This document shows positions 16,710-25,853 of a stretch of DNA of 64,000 bases, piece by piece. The notes beneath the pieces are model-generated. The model made no database searches. It worked only from the letters and a program-made list of their open reading frames with translations, and was not told the origin of the DNA. The translations under genes were made by a program, and so were the position numbers. Numbering within the stretch: position 1 is the first letter of the stretch; the number at the start of each line of letters is the position of its first letter. The DNA comes from Algiphilus sp022763315 (GTDB lineage Bacteria; Pseudomonadota; Gammaproteobacteria; Nevskiales; Nevskiaceae), in the NCBI RefSeq assembly GCF_965249985.1, contig NZ_OZ252280.1; one strand, written 5' to 3'.

Positions 16710-18934
16710 CGGCGCGCATGCTGCATCTCTCGGATTTTCCGGGCGGCCTCAAGCTGGACGAGCACAAGGATCTCGTCGCTGGCGCACCCATCGCGCTGGC
16801 GCCCGTGCCGCCCGAACTCGTCATCCCGCTGGCTCAGCATGTGGGCGCATCGGCCGAGCCAGTGGTGCAGGTCGGGCAATGTGTCCGTCGCGGCGAGGTC
16901 ATCGGACGCGCGCAGGGCTATGTTTCACTGCCGATCCACGCCTCCAGTTCGGGGACAGTCACGGCCATCGAGGATCGGCCCGTCGCGCATCCCTCACGTC
17001 TTCCGGCGCGCTGCGTGGTGATCGCCACTGACGGCAGCGATACCCCGGCACCGCCAGACTGGGACGTGCTCACGGATCCGGAACAGGCCGAGCCGCACGT
17101 GCTGCGCGACATTGCACGCGCCGCCGGCATCGCCGGACAGGGCGGCGCCTCCTTCCCGACCTTCGTCAAGCTCAATCCGGCGCAGCCGGTGGATGCCCTG
17201 GTCATCAACGGCGCCGAGTGCGAGCCCTACATCGCCTGTGATCAGGCATTGATGCGCGAGCAGGCCGACGAGATCATCGCCGGTGCCCGCATCATGATGC
17301 GCGCGCTGGATACCGCCGTATGCCTGATCGGTATTGAGGACAACAAGCCCGAGGCGATCCGCGCGATGACCGAGGCGGCGGCACACGATGCCCGCATCCA
17401 GATCATCACGGTGCCCACCCGCTACCCGCAGGGCGGCGAAAAGCAGCTCATCCAGACGCTGACTGGCCGCGAAGTGCCCAGCCACGGCCTGCCGTTGGAT
17501 ATCGGCATCGTCTGCCAAAACCCGGGTACAGCACGCGCGCTGTACCGCGCCGCGGTCTTCGGCGAGGCCATGACCGACCGCGTGATCAGCCTCACTGGCC
17601 ACGCCATGGCCGCACCTCGCAATGTCCGTGCCCGCATTGGCACCCCGATGCGCTTCCTGGTCGAGCACTTCGGCGGTTTCTCTGAAGCCCCCGGACGGCT
17701 GCTGATGGGCGGACCGATGATGGGTATTGAACTGCCCGATCTCGACATCCCCGTTGTCAAGGCGAGTAATTGCCTGCTGGCCCTGCCTTCCGCCGAACTG
17801 CCGCCGCAGGAGGACGCCATGCCCTGCATCCGCTGCGGCGCCTGCGTCGACGCCTGTCCTGCCAAGCTGCTGCCGCAACAGCTTTACTGGCACGCCAAGG
17901 CGCGCGAATTCGACAAGGCGCAGGCCTACAACCTCTTCGACTGCATCGAGTGCGGTTGCTGCGCGGCCGTTTGCCCCAGCCACATCCCGCTGGTGCAGTA
18001 CTACCGCTTCGCCAAGACCGAAATCTGGGCCGAGGAACGCGAGCGCCAGGCGGCCGACGCCGCGCGCATTCGCCACGAAGAACGCCAGCAGCGGCTGGAG
18101 CGCGAAGCCGCCGAAAAGGAGGCCGCGCGCAAGGCCCGCAAGCAGAAAGCGGCCGCTGCCAAGACGGCATCGCCCAGCGCCACCGCCCCGGCCGAACAGA
18201 GCGCAAGCACATCCACTGACGACCCCGTGGCGCGCGCCATGGCCGCAGCACGCGCGCGCAAGGCGTCGTCGACCTCGAGCACAGAGACAGCCGCGCCCGG
18301 CCAGAGTGCTTCCTCCGGGGAGGCTACTGCCGATGACCCGGTGGCCCGCGCGATGGCCGCCGCCAAAGCGCGCAAGGCGGCCCGGAACGACGCGGCGGCC
18401 TCCCATGCCGAGCAACACTCGGCTTCCGATGCCGTTGAAGCGGCACCACCCGCGGACGATCCGGTCGCACGGGCGCAGGCTGCAGCCCGCGCGCGCAAGG
18501 AAGAACGGGCCGCAGCGGCGGAAGCCACCAGCGAGGCGAACCAGTCAGAGGCACCCGCCCCGGCGGCGGACAGCGATGATCCCATCGAGCGTGCCAAAGC
18601 CGCGGCGCGCGCGCGCAAAGCGGCCAAGGCGGAGGCGTCGGCCACACGCGAGACGGAAGCAGAGGACACAGGCGGAGCCAACGGAGTCGCCGCAGCGCGT
18701 ACCGAGGACGACCCGGTGGAGCGCGCCAAGGCCGCCGCTCGCGCCCGCAAGGCCAAGAAGGCGGCGGCCGCAGGCGACGCAGAGACAAAGCACACCGGCA
18801 CTGCCACCGGAAGCAATGCGGCCAGCGCCGAGGACGACCCGATCGAACGCGCCAAGGCTGCGGCGCGCGCGCGCAAGGCTGCGAAGGCCCAGGATGCCGC
18901 CCGCCAGAAGCAGGCTGGAGACGGCACTTCATGA
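16706..18934 (+). CDS. rsxC: Rsx/Rnf electron transport complex subunit C
   Basis: A 742-residue peripheral subunit that takes electrons from NADH. Domains in order: barrel-sandwich region (about 10-110), NADH/FMN-binding Complex1_51K-like domain with GQGGASFPTFVK and INGAECEPY (about 130-340), SLBB region, and two 4Fe-4S motifs (CIRCGACVDACP and CIECGCCAAVCP, about 370-430). A long Ala/Lys/Arg-rich tail begins near residue 440 with six near-copies of DDPvaRAmAAARARKA. The tail is charged and low complexity, like that of E. coli RsxC. ATG at 16706 overlaps the rsxB stop; TGA overlaps the rsxD ATG. Confidence 0.95.
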   Translation: MTARMLHLSDFPGGLKLDEHKDLVAGAPIALAPVPPELVIPLAQHVGASAEPVVQVGQCVRRGEVIGRAQGYVSLPIHASSSGTVTAIEDRPVAHPSRLPARCVVIATDGSDTPAPPDWDVLTDPEQAEPHVLRDIARAAGIAGQGGASFPTFVKLNPAQPVDALVINGAECEPYIACDQALMREQADEIIAGARIMMRALDTAVCLIGIEDNKPEAIRAMTEAAAHDARIQIITVPTRYPQGGEKQLIQTLTGREVPSHGLPLDIGIVCQNPGTARALYRAAVFGEAMTDRVISLTGHAMAAPRNVRARIGTPMRFLVEHFGGFSEAPGRLLMGGPMMGIELPDLDIPVVKASNCLLALPSAELPPQEDAMPCIRCGACVDACPAKLLPQQLYWHAKAREFDKAQAYNLFDCIECGCCAAVCPSHIPLVQYYRFAKTEIWAEERERQAADAARIRHEERQQRLEREAAEKEAARKARKQKAAAAKTASPSATAPAEQSASTSTDDPVARAMAAARARKASSTSSTETAAPGQSASSGEATADDPVARAMAAAKARKAARNDAAASHAEQHSASDAVEAAPPADDPVARAQAAARARKEERAAAAEATSEANQSEAPAPAADSDDPIERAKAAARARKAAKAEASATRETEAEDTGGANGVAAARTEDDPVERAKAAARARKAKKAAAAGDAETKHTGTATGSNAASAEDDPIERAKAAARARKAAKAQDAARQKQAGDGTS
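18218..18883 (+). repeat. Six in-frame degenerate repeats in the rsxC tail
   Basis: Units beginning with Asp-Asp-Pro start at 18218, 18332, 18455, 18575, 18707 and 18833. Each has a conserved block of about 16 residues ending RARK, joined by variable linkers, giving spacings of 114 to 132 bases. The first three units carry A(Q/M)AAA-type cores, the last three ERAKAAARARK, so the array looks like two sub-blocks of three. Confidence 0.85.
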
Positions 18935-19965
18935 GCGCGGTCTCCTCGCCGCACCTTCCCGTCCGCATCAGCGTCGGTGGCGTGATGGCGCGGGTGCTCG
19001 CGGCACTCGCGCCGGGCATTGCCCTCTACGTGCTGCTGTTCGGCCCCGGCGTGCTGCTCAATATCGCGCTCTGCGCCGGCGCTTGCTGTGCCACCGAAGC
19101 CGCCTGGCTCAAGGCCCGTGGGCGCAAGCCAGGGCAGCAGATGCGCGACAACACCGCGCTGGTGACCGGTGTGCTGCTGGCATTGGCGCTGCCGCCCCTG
19201 ACGCCCTGGTGGATTCCGGTGGTGGGCGGCGTCTGCGCCATCGTGCTCGGCAAGCAGATCTACGGAGGGCTGGGTTCCAATCCTTTCAACCCCGCCATGC
19301 TGGGCTACGTAGTGCTTCTGGTCTCCTTCCCGCTTCAGCTGTCACTGTGGCCGGAGCTCGCCCCGCTCTGGGATGGCGCGGGCGCCGCACTGGCGCAGCT
19401 GTCGATTCCCTTCTCGGGCGACTGGACCGCGCGCATGGATGCCATCAGCGCGGCCACTGCGCTGGACGCGGTGCGCACCGGGGTCAGCGATGGCGCGACC
19501 CTGGCCGAGATCAGCGCCGGCGGTGTCGCTGGCCTGTTCCGGGATGGCTACGCCTGGATTGCCCTCGCCTGGCTGGCGGGCGGCGCCTGGCTGGTGCATC
19601 GCAAGTGGGCCGCCTGGCGGATCGTGCTCGGCGTGTTGCTGGGCGTCGCGCTCTTCGCGCTGCCCTTCTGGCTGTATGACCCCAGCCGCTTTGCCTCGCC
19701 GCTGTGGCATCTGCTGGCGGGGGCCACCCTTCTGGGTGCCTTCTTCATCGCCACCGATCCGGTTTCGGCGGCCACCACGCCGATGGGGCGCCTGTACTAC
19801 GGTCTGGCCATCGGTGCGCTGACGGTGATCATCCGCACCTGGGGCAACTATCCGGACGCTATCGCCTTCTCGGTGCTGTTGCTGAATCTGTGCGTGCCGC
19901 TCATCGATCAGTACACGCAGCCGCGCGTCTATGGCCAGCAGCGCCATCCGGAAGACGCGCCATGA
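18931..19965 (+). CDS. rsxD: Rsx/Rnf electron transport complex subunit D
   Basis: A 344-residue membrane subunit with about nine or ten TM helices. It carries a covalently bound FMN; the attachment site is the Thr in DAISAATALD (about residue 176). Other family marks are GGLGSNPFNPAM and FFIATDPVSA. It starts within the rsxC stop (ATGA) and its own stop overlaps the rsxG ATG. Product of the same transcript as rsxB and rsxC. Confidence 0.95.
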   Translation: MSAVSSPHLPVRISVGGVMARVLAALAPGIALYVLLFGPGVLLNIALCAGACCATEAAWLKARGRKPGQQMRDNTALVTGVLLALALPPLTPWWIPVVGGVCAIVLGKQIYGGLGSNPFNPAMLGYVVLLVSFPLQLSLWPELAPLWDGAGAALAQLSIPFSGDWTARMDAISAATALDAVRTGVSDGATLAEISAGGVAGLFRDGYAWIALAWLAGGAWLVHRKWAAWRIVLGVLLGVALFALPFWLYDPSRFASPLWHLLAGATLLGAFFIATDPVSAATTPMGRLYYGLAIGALTVIIRTWGNYPDAIAFSVLLLNLCVPLIDQYTQPRVYGQQRHPEDAP

Positions 19966-20657
19966 CGGCCGCGAAGCTGCCTCCCATGCTGCGCCAGATG
20001 CTGGTTTCCGGTGGCTTGCTTGCCGTCTTCGGCATGGCCGGCGCCCTGCTGCTGGCGGCCTCGCATGCAGTCACGGCGCCGCAAATCGCCGCCAACGTGC
20101 AGGCCACGCTGGAGCGCCAGTTGCACGCCGTGCTGCCGGCAGACCGCTACAGCAACGCGATCACCGAAGACACGCTGCGCATCACCGACAGCGAATGGCT
20201 GGATGCACTGGGCACGCGTGACCCGGTGACGGTCTATCGGGCACGCCGCGACGGCCAGCCGACGGCCGCCGTCTTCGACATCACCACGCCGCAGGGCTAC
20301 AGCGGTGACATCCGACTGCTGATCGCCACCGACCTGTCCGGCACCATTACCGGGGTGCGTGCGGTATCCCACCGCGAAACCCCCGGCCTGGGCGACAAGA
20401 TCGATCTCGCCAAGACCGACTGGATACTGGCCTTCAACGGCCGTTCCTTAGGCAACCCGCCCGCAGAAGACTGGGAGGTCAAGCGCGATGGCGGCGTCTT
20501 CGACCAGTTCTCGGGCGCGACCATCACCCCCCGCGCCGTCGTGCGTCAGGTCGCGCGCGTGCTCGGCTTCTTCGAGGCGCACCAGCGGCAACTCTTCGAA
20601 GGTGGCATGGGGGCTGCACCGAACGCTGCGGATTCCAACGGGACAGCAAGCTCATGA
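19962..20657 (+). CDS. rsxG: Rsx/Rnf electron transport complex subunit G
   Basis: A 231-residue periplasm-facing subunit with one N-terminal TM helix (about 12-34) and an FMN-binding domain. The covalent flavin site is SGATITP (Thr187). HRETPGLGDKI is the usual family segment before it. Starts and ends with 4-base overlaps with rsxD and rsxE. Confidence 0.95.
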   Translation: MTAAKLPPMLRQMLVSGGLLAVFGMAGALLLAASHAVTAPQIAANVQATLERQLHAVLPADRYSNAITEDTLRITDSEWLDALGTRDPVTVYRARRDGQPTAAVFDITTPQGYSGDIRLLIATDLSGTITGVRAVSHRETPGLGDKIDLAKTDWILAFNGRSLGNPPAEDWEVKRDGGVFDQFSGATITPRAVVRQVARVLGFFEAHQRQLFEGGMGAAPNAADSNGTASS

Positions 20658-21340
20658 GCTACAGCAAGATTGCCCACGAGGGGCTGTGGAAGAACAATCC
20701 GGCCATGGTGCAGCTGTTGGGTCTGTGCCCGCTGCTGGCCACCTCCAGCACCGTGATCAATGCCACCGGCATGGCGCTCGCCACGCTGGTGGTGGTGGTG
20801 CTGACCAATGTGCTGGTCTCGCTGATCCGCAGCCACACCCGCAAGGAAGTCCGCATCCCGATCTTCGTCATGATCATTGCCGCGGCCGTGACCGCGGTTG
20901 AGCTTTTCATGAACGCCTATCTGCACGAACTGTTCCTGCGCCTGGGTATCTTCATTCCGCTGATTACCACCAATTGCATGATCCTCGGCCGGGCCGAAGC
21001 CTTTGCTTCCAAGAACACGGTGCAACGCGCCGCCTTTGACGGCCTGATGATGGGGGCCGGCTTTGGGGTGGTCTTGATCGCCCTCGGCGCGCTACGCGAG
21101 GCGCTCGGTCAGGGCACGCTGCTCGCTGGTGCCGATATGCTCTTTGGTGCCGCGGCGGCAGAGTGGACCCTCACGCTGGTGCCCGGCTTCGAGGGGTGGC
21201 TGCTCGCTGCCCTGCCGCCCGGCGCCTTCATCGGCCTCGGCTTCTTGGTTGCGGGCAAGCAATGGCTGGACCAGCGCGCGCAGCAAAGGGCACAGCGCGC
21301 CCCGGCAGTGGCGGCGACCAGCGAGGCCTCGGCGCGGTGA
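20654..21340 (+). CDS. rsxE: Rsx/Rnf electron transport complex subunit E
   Basis: A 228-residue membrane subunit homologous to RsxA, with six TM helices. Typical segments are GLWKNNPAMVQLLGLCPLLA near the start and IPLITTNCMILGRAEAFA. Its stop codon overlaps the GTG start of nth, so the endonuclease gene is translated from the same operon. Confidence 0.95.
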   Translation: MSYSKIAHEGLWKNNPAMVQLLGLCPLLATSSTVINATGMALATLVVVVLTNVLVSLIRSHTRKEVRIPIFVMIIAAAVTAVELFMNAYLHELFLRLGIFIPLITTNCMILGRAEAFASKNTVQRAAFDGLMMGAGFGVVLIALGALREALGQGTLLAGADMLFGAAAAEWTLTLVPGFEGWLLAALPPGAFIGLGFLVAGKQWLDQRAQQRAQRAPAVAATSEASAR

Positions 21341-21990
21341 ACGCCGATAAACGACGCGCCATTTTCGAGCGATTGCGCGCCGAGAAGCCGGCGCCCACCA
21401 CCGAACTGCACTACGACACCCCCTTCGAATTGCTGGTGGCGGTCGTGCTCTCCGCTCAGGCCACGGATATCGGCGTGAACAAGGCCACGGCCCGCCTGTT
21501 CCCGCGCGCGAATACACCCGAGGCCATTCTCGCTCTCGGCGAGGAAGCGCTGCGGGACAGCATCAAGACCATCGGCCTCTACCGCGCCAAGGCCGCCAAC
21601 GTGATCAAGCTGTGCGGCATGCTGGTTGAGCATCACGGCGGGGAAGTGCCGCGCTCGCGCGAGGCTCTGGAGGCGCTGCCCGGGGTCGGACGCAAAACGG
21701 CCAACGTCGTGCTCAACACCGCCTTCGGGGAGCCCACGATTGCCGTGGACACCCACATTTTCCGGGTATCCAACCGCACGCGGCTAGCCACCGGCAAGAC
21801 CGTGCGGGAAGTCGAGGATCGCCTCGTCCGCCTGACGCCCTCCGAATTCCGCAAGGACGCGCACCATTGGCTGATTCTGCATGGGCGCTATGTGTGCAAG
21901 GCGCGCAAGCCGGAGTGCGGCAATTGCTGCATCAGCGATCTCTGCGAGTACCCACCGAAGCTGCGTCCAGCGCCAGCATCCCCCACTTAG
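21337..21990 (+). CDS. nth: Endonuclease III (DNA glycosylase/AP lyase)
   Basis: Removes oxidised pyrimidines and nicks the abasic site. The 217-residue protein has the helix-hairpin-helix LPGVGRKTANVV with the catalytic Lys, the catalytic Asp in VDTHIFR, and a C-terminal 4Fe-4S loop with the C-x6-C-x2-C-x5-C pattern. The GTG at 21337 overlaps the rsxE stop. rsx-nth linkage is conserved in gammaproteobacteria; both relate to oxidative stress and iron-sulfur chemistry. Its stop overlaps the stop of the opposite-strand histidine kinase gene by a few bases. Confidence 0.96.
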   Translation: MNADKRRAIFERLRAEKPAPTTELHYDTPFELLVAVVLSAQATDIGVNKATARLFPRANTPEAILALGEEALRDSIKTIGLYRAKAANVIKLCGMLVEHHGGEVPRSREALEALPGVGRKTANVVLNTAFGEPTIAVDTHIFRVSNRTRLATGKTVREVEDRLVRLTPSEFRKDAHHWLILHGRYVCKARKPECGNCCISDLCEYPPKLRPAPASPT

Positions 21991-23966
21991 CCCGTTACGG
22001 CTGTCCGCGGTTCGGTCACCGGAAGTTCGAGGCAGATCGTGGTGCCCGCGCCGGGGGCGCTGCGCACGACCAGACGACCGCCGAGCACGGCAGCCCGGTG
22101 CGCCATGTTGTCCAGTCCCTTGCCCAGCGGTACCAACTCACCATGGGCGAAACCCACCCCGTCATCACTGAATTCGATGCGCACCACTTCGGCATCCCCG
22201 GCGTCATTGCTGGCCACGGCGGTGGACACGCGCACCGTACGCGCACCGGCATGCTGCATAAGATTGCTGAAGGCTTCCTGGGCAATGCGCAGCACATGCA
22301 GCGCCTGCGGCGCACGCAGCCAGTCCAGCATGGGCAGGGGTTCCACCTCCCATTGCATGCGGACACCGGCGTGTTCGAGTTGGGGCGCAAGGCGGTAGCG
22401 CAGATTGCCAAGCAGGCTGAGCAGATCGCCATCGACCGGCTCGAGGGAGTCCACGGTCAGCTTGAGATCGGCAATCGCTGAGCGCAGCGCATTGGCCGCT
22501 CGCGGATCTCGTCCGTCATCGCTGGCCTCCACCGCGGCGAGTGTCGTGACCAGATTGGCACCAATGCCATCGTGGATCTCGCGCATCAGGCGCTGGCGCT
22601 CTTCGGTCAGTGCCTGCTCGCGATGCAGCGCCTCGAGTCGCTCGAAGCTGGACTCCAGCGCCGCCTGCCGCTCCTGGACCCGCTCCTCCAGCGTACGGTT
22701 GAGGATTTCGAATTCCCCCAGCCATTCCACGTAGCGCGCGCCTAGTGCCAGAGAAAAGGACAGGAACATCAGTACTGCGCCCACCGGCATCAGATAGGGC
22801 AGCTCGAGCGATACGAAATGCCCCATCACGGCGAGGTCGTACCAACTCACTGCAATCGTTGTGGTATAGCCCGCTGCCAACAGAATGGGAGGCGCGCTGC
22901 GCAGCCGCACTGCGCGCTCGACGAAGAGTCCGGCGGTAAAGAGAGCCAACGGCAGCAGCGCGAGATACACCCAGGGCGCCACCTCGTAGGCGTCCAGGCC
23001 CGTTCCGGGCGCGATCGCCACCGTCACCAGCGCAGCCATCAACAACAGGATGCGCGCCAGTCGCGGGCGCAAGATGCCGTAATAGCGGAAGGCGAAAAGA
23101 AAGAGGAAGACCATCGTCCATGGCAGCGAGGCCGTCGTGATCCACCAGAACACATCGGGCGAGATCGGCGGCACCACCACAAAGTAGTGCAGCATGCGCA
23201 CGGCGAAGACCGCCGCGCCGAGGCCGAGCAGCAGGTGCAGTCGCTCGGAGCGGCGCACGGCCCACACGCCCAGGGAGAACAGCGCCAGCCCGGCCAGCAT
23301 CCAGAATCCGGCCTGCGCCGTGCTGACGCGCACGATGTAGGTCCATTCATAGTCATCGCGCAGCGCCGCAGGGGGGCCAACACGCAGTCGACCGATATCG
23401 ACTTCTCCGGTGTAGGGCGAATCAACGCCGATCAGGATTTCATTGCGCCCCGCCTGGAGTGCGATCCGGGGCACCACCGTCCACAACGGACGATTCCAGC
23501 CGTGTTCGATGCGATCCGGATCGAGGAAAGAGCGGTCGATCATGGACCCATTGACATAGACCCGCGCCCGGTCGGAATAGCGCGGCGTGTAGAGCGCCAA
23601 GGAACGGACGACCGGATCGGCCAATGTGAAATGGAAGCGATACCAGTGCACCGGCGCCTGCTGCGGACCATGCGGCCGATTACCCAGACGCGAACCTTCC
23701 AGCCGTGGCGTGGCTGTCGTGTCTGGCAGTTCCACCCAGATCCAGTCGGCCGTCACCAATGGCGTTTCATTTTGGGGGGTTACGGTCCATTGGGCGCGCT
23801 CGAAGAGCCGAACCTCACCATGGGCCGTTCCGGTCCAGGGCAGGAGAAGCCACAACAGCAGCAGGCTGCGCCCGGCCTTAGCGCGGCAGCAATCCCATTC
23901 GTTGCGCCTCGAACACGGCTTCCCCGCGCGAACGTACCTGGAGCTTTTCGTACAGACGCTTGACAT
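21987..23966 (-). CDS. Membrane sensor histidine kinase (HisKA_3 type) with periplasmic jelly-roll
   Basis: An inner membrane sensor kinase partner of the adjacent regulator. Order: N-terminal hydrophobic segment, a periplasmic beta-galactosidase-like jelly-roll domain (about residues 60-185, with ARVYVNG and NEILIGVDSP), about seven TM helices (about 205-420) as in 7TMR-DISM receptors, a coiled coil, a HisKA_3 domain with the phospho-acceptor His in REIHDGIGANL, and a HATPase with DDGVGFAHG and GKGLDNMAHRAAVLGG. The start is uncertain: the ATG at 23966 gives 659 residues but overlaps the regulator gene by 89 bases; a TTG at 23855 leaves a short signal. Stimulus unknown. Confidence 0.82.
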   Translation of the reverse strand: MSSVCTKSSRYVRAGKPCSRRNEWDCCRAKAGRSLLLLWLLLPWTGTAHGEVRLFERAQWTVTPQNETPLVTADWIWVELPDTTATPRLEGSRLGNRPHGPQQAPVHWYRFHFTLADPVVRSLALYTPRYSDRARVYVNGSMIDRSFLDPDRIEHGWNRPLWTVVPRIALQAGRNEILIGVDSPYTGEVDIGRLRVGPPAALRDDYEWTYIVRVSTAQAGFWMLAGLALFSLGVWAVRRSERLHLLLGLGAAVFAVRMLHYFVVVPPISPDVFWWITTASLPWTMVFLFLFAFRYYGILRPRLARILLLMAALVTVAIAPGTGLDAYEVAPWVYLALLPLALFTAGLFVERAVRLRSAPPILLAAGYTTTIAVSWYDLAVMGHFVSLELPYLMPVGAVLMFLSFSLALGARYVEWLGEFEILNRTLEERVQERQAALESSFERLEALHREQALTEERQRLMREIHDGIGANLVTTLAAVEASDDGRDPRAANALRSAIADLKLTVDSLEPVDGDLLSLLGNLRYRLAPQLEHAGVRMQWEVEPLPMLDWLRAPQALHVLRIAQEAFSNLMQHAGARTVRVSTAVASNDAGDAEVVRIEFSDDGVGFAHGELVPLGKGLDNMAHRAAVLGGRLVVRSAPGAGTTICLELPVTEPRTAVTG

Positions 23967-24534
23967 AGGTTCCAACCGTGTGCGGAGAAACGTCCAGCAG
24001 GCGGGCGATCTCCTGATACGCAAAACCCCGCGATAAGAGATTAAGCACTTCACTCTCGCGCGGCGACAGGACCGACACGGCATCGCCGCTTTCAACGGCC
24101 TCCGTATTGGGCTGCAGGCGCTGCAGCAACTGGCGGGCAATGATAGGCGTAATCGGCGAGCCGCCGTCGCGCAGTTCGCGGATGCGGGCGACAAAATCCG
24201 TCTGGGTATCGTCCTTGAGCAGGTAGCCAGTGGCGCCCGATTCGATGCTTTCAAGCACGTTGCGCTGATCGCCGAAGACGGTAACGACCATGATGTCGCA
24301 CTTGCGGTAGCGCGCATGGGCATGCTGAATCACGTGGATACCGCTGGCGTCGGGCAGCCCGAGGTCCACCAGCAAGACATCGGGTTCTACCCCATCCAGA
24401 GCGGCAATGCCTTGCGCCGCCGTAGCCGCCCACGCCAACACCTCTACCCCACCGCTGCGCGCAAAGGCGACATCCAACCGCTGTCGCATCTGCGGGTCGT
24501 CTTCCACAACGATGAGTCGTATCAGCTCGGGCAT
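23878..24534 (-). CDS. NarL/FixJ-family response regulator
   Basis: A 218-residue DNA-binding regulator. The receiver domain (1-120) has acidic Asp11-Asp13, phospho-acceptor Asp57 in LLVDLGLPD, and Lys in GYLLKDD. The C-terminal LuxR-type helix-turn-helix has LSPRESEVLNLLSRGFAYQE and VSPHTVGTYVKRLYEKL. It lies upstream of, and overlaps, the kinase gene, so the two form one operon. Targets are unknown; the divergent lipoprotein gene at 24695 is an obvious candidate (inference). Confidence 0.9.
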   Translation of the reverse strand: MPELIRLIVVEDDPQMRQRLDVAFARSGGVEVLAWAATAAQGIAALDGVEPDVLLVDLGLPDASGIHVIQHAHARYRKCDIMVVTVFGDQRNVLESIESGATGYLLKDDTQTDFVARIRELRDGGSPITPIIARQLLQRLQPNTEAVESGDAVSVLSPRESEVLNLLSRGFAYQEIARLLDVSPHTVGTYVKRLYEKLQVRSRGEAVFEAQRMGLLPR

Positions 24535-24694
24535 GCCCTATTGTGCGCGCCCACCCCTGCTGACAACAGCCGCTGGTGTGCCGGAAACGTCACGCAATTT
24601 CGGTACACAGCGTATCGCTTCGGTGCCTAGACTCCGGGCTTGGTTGCTGATCAGTGACTACGACGCGACATACCAATCGAAGGGAGTGTGAGTG

Positions 24695-25792
24695 ATGAGA
24701 ACAATACGGAACTGGACAACACTGGCCGCGGTAACGGCCTGCCTGTCACTTGGCGCCTGCAGTGACAGCGATGGCGGCAGTGACGCTGCCGGAAATGGTG
24801 GTGGTAACGGGGGAAACAGCGGGAACGGCGGTCAGGTCGGAAACGGCGGCGACAGCGGCAACGGCGGGGGTACTGGCGGCGGTAACGGTGGCGGCAATGG
24901 CGGAAGCGTGGAAACGCGCAACGAAGCCGCGCGAGAAGGTGCCATCGCCACTCTGCTCGCCAAGGTGGCATCCGCTGCAGCCAACCAGGCCGATGATGCC
25001 GATGACACCAACACCACCCAGTCGCTGTCCACCAAACAGCAGGACGGATGTGTCCAGATCAGTGAAAGCAACGAGGATGTTGGCTCGCCCTTCGCCGAGA
25101 CACTGGCCGTGACCACGACCACTGCCGATGACTGTCGTGACTCTGGACAGGGTGACGGCTTCTCCTTCAGTTCCCGCCAGGACGGCATCATCGCTGTGGG
25201 TGAAGCCGAGAACGGCAACGTCACCTACATCCGTGCCAGCGATATCAGTGGCGATCCCGCCAGTGGTGGCCCCTACATCCTGCAGTTCGAGAGCAATTTC
25301 GGCGGACAGACAACATCGCAGGATGTGGAGCTGCGCGGTGAACTCAATGTCTGCGACAACTGCGCCAGCCCCACACAAGGTGGCAATCTCGAACTGATCG
25401 GCTATCTCAGCAGTTCTTTCGCCGGCAACAACCTACCCGCCTTCTCCTCGACCTTTGGCACCGGTCCGAACAATCCGGCGACCATCATCATCAACGAAGG
25501 CAACCAGACCACCGAGACGCGTATCGACGGGCCGTTTGAATTCAGCGACAACGGGAGCTGTGACGTGTCCACCGACTACGAGACCCTGGATCCGATCATT
25601 TCGGACAACAATTCCGGGGAGATTCAGAGTGGGCGCGTCAACGTGACCGTCAACGGTGAAAGCTTTCTGGTCGTCTACAACGGCGACGGCAGCGTGACGG
25701 TGAATGGCGAGACCTACACCGCGCAGGAGCTGGCAGCACTCAACAGCGACTGCGCGGACGCACTGGAGGATGCTTCACAGCAGCAGCAGTAA
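24695..25792 (+). CDS. Unrecognised lipoprotein with Gly/Asn-rich linker
   Basis: A 365-residue predicted lipoprotein (lipobox LSLGAC). After the lipidated Cys comes a low-complexity linker of about 45 residues made almost only of Gly, Asn, Ser and Asp. The rest is acidic, rich in Thr, Asn and Asp, with several cysteines (for example NVCDNC) that may form disulfides, and ends in a Gln run. I do not recognise the fold; beta-rich surface or adhesin-like display is only a guess. A good AGGGAG site at 24681-24686 favours the ATG at 24695 over the GTG one codon upstream. It is divergent from the two-component operon and ends at a strong terminator. Confidence 0.75.
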   Translation: MRTIRNWTTLAAVTACLSLGACSDSDGGSDAAGNGGGNGGNSGNGGQVGNGGDSGNGGGTGGGNGGGNGGSVETRNEAAREGAIATLLAKVASAAANQADDADDTNTTQSLSTKQQDGCVQISESNEDVGSPFAETLAVTTTTADDCRDSGQGDGFSFSSRQDGIIAVGEAENGNVTYIRASDISGDPASGGPYILQFESNFGGQTTSQDVELRGELNVCDNCASPTQGGNLELIGYLSSSFAGNNLPAFSSTFGTGPNNPATIIINEGNQTTETRIDGPFEFSDNGSCDVSTDYETLDPIISDNNSGEIQSGRVNVTVNGESFLVVYNGDGSVTVNGETYTAQELAALNSDCADALEDASQQQQ

Positions 25793-25815
25793 GACGCAGG
25801 GGCTTCCTTTGGCCC

Positions 25816-25853
25816 GGCACCCGTACGTACTGCGTGCGGGTGCCTTATTTTTT
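25816..25853 (+). terminator. Rho-independent terminator of the lipoprotein gene
   Basis: A 12-base-pair stem (from 25816 to 25844, one G-T pair) followed by a run of mostly T. It lies 23 bases after the stop codon and before the convergent gene at 25853. Confidence 0.9.
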
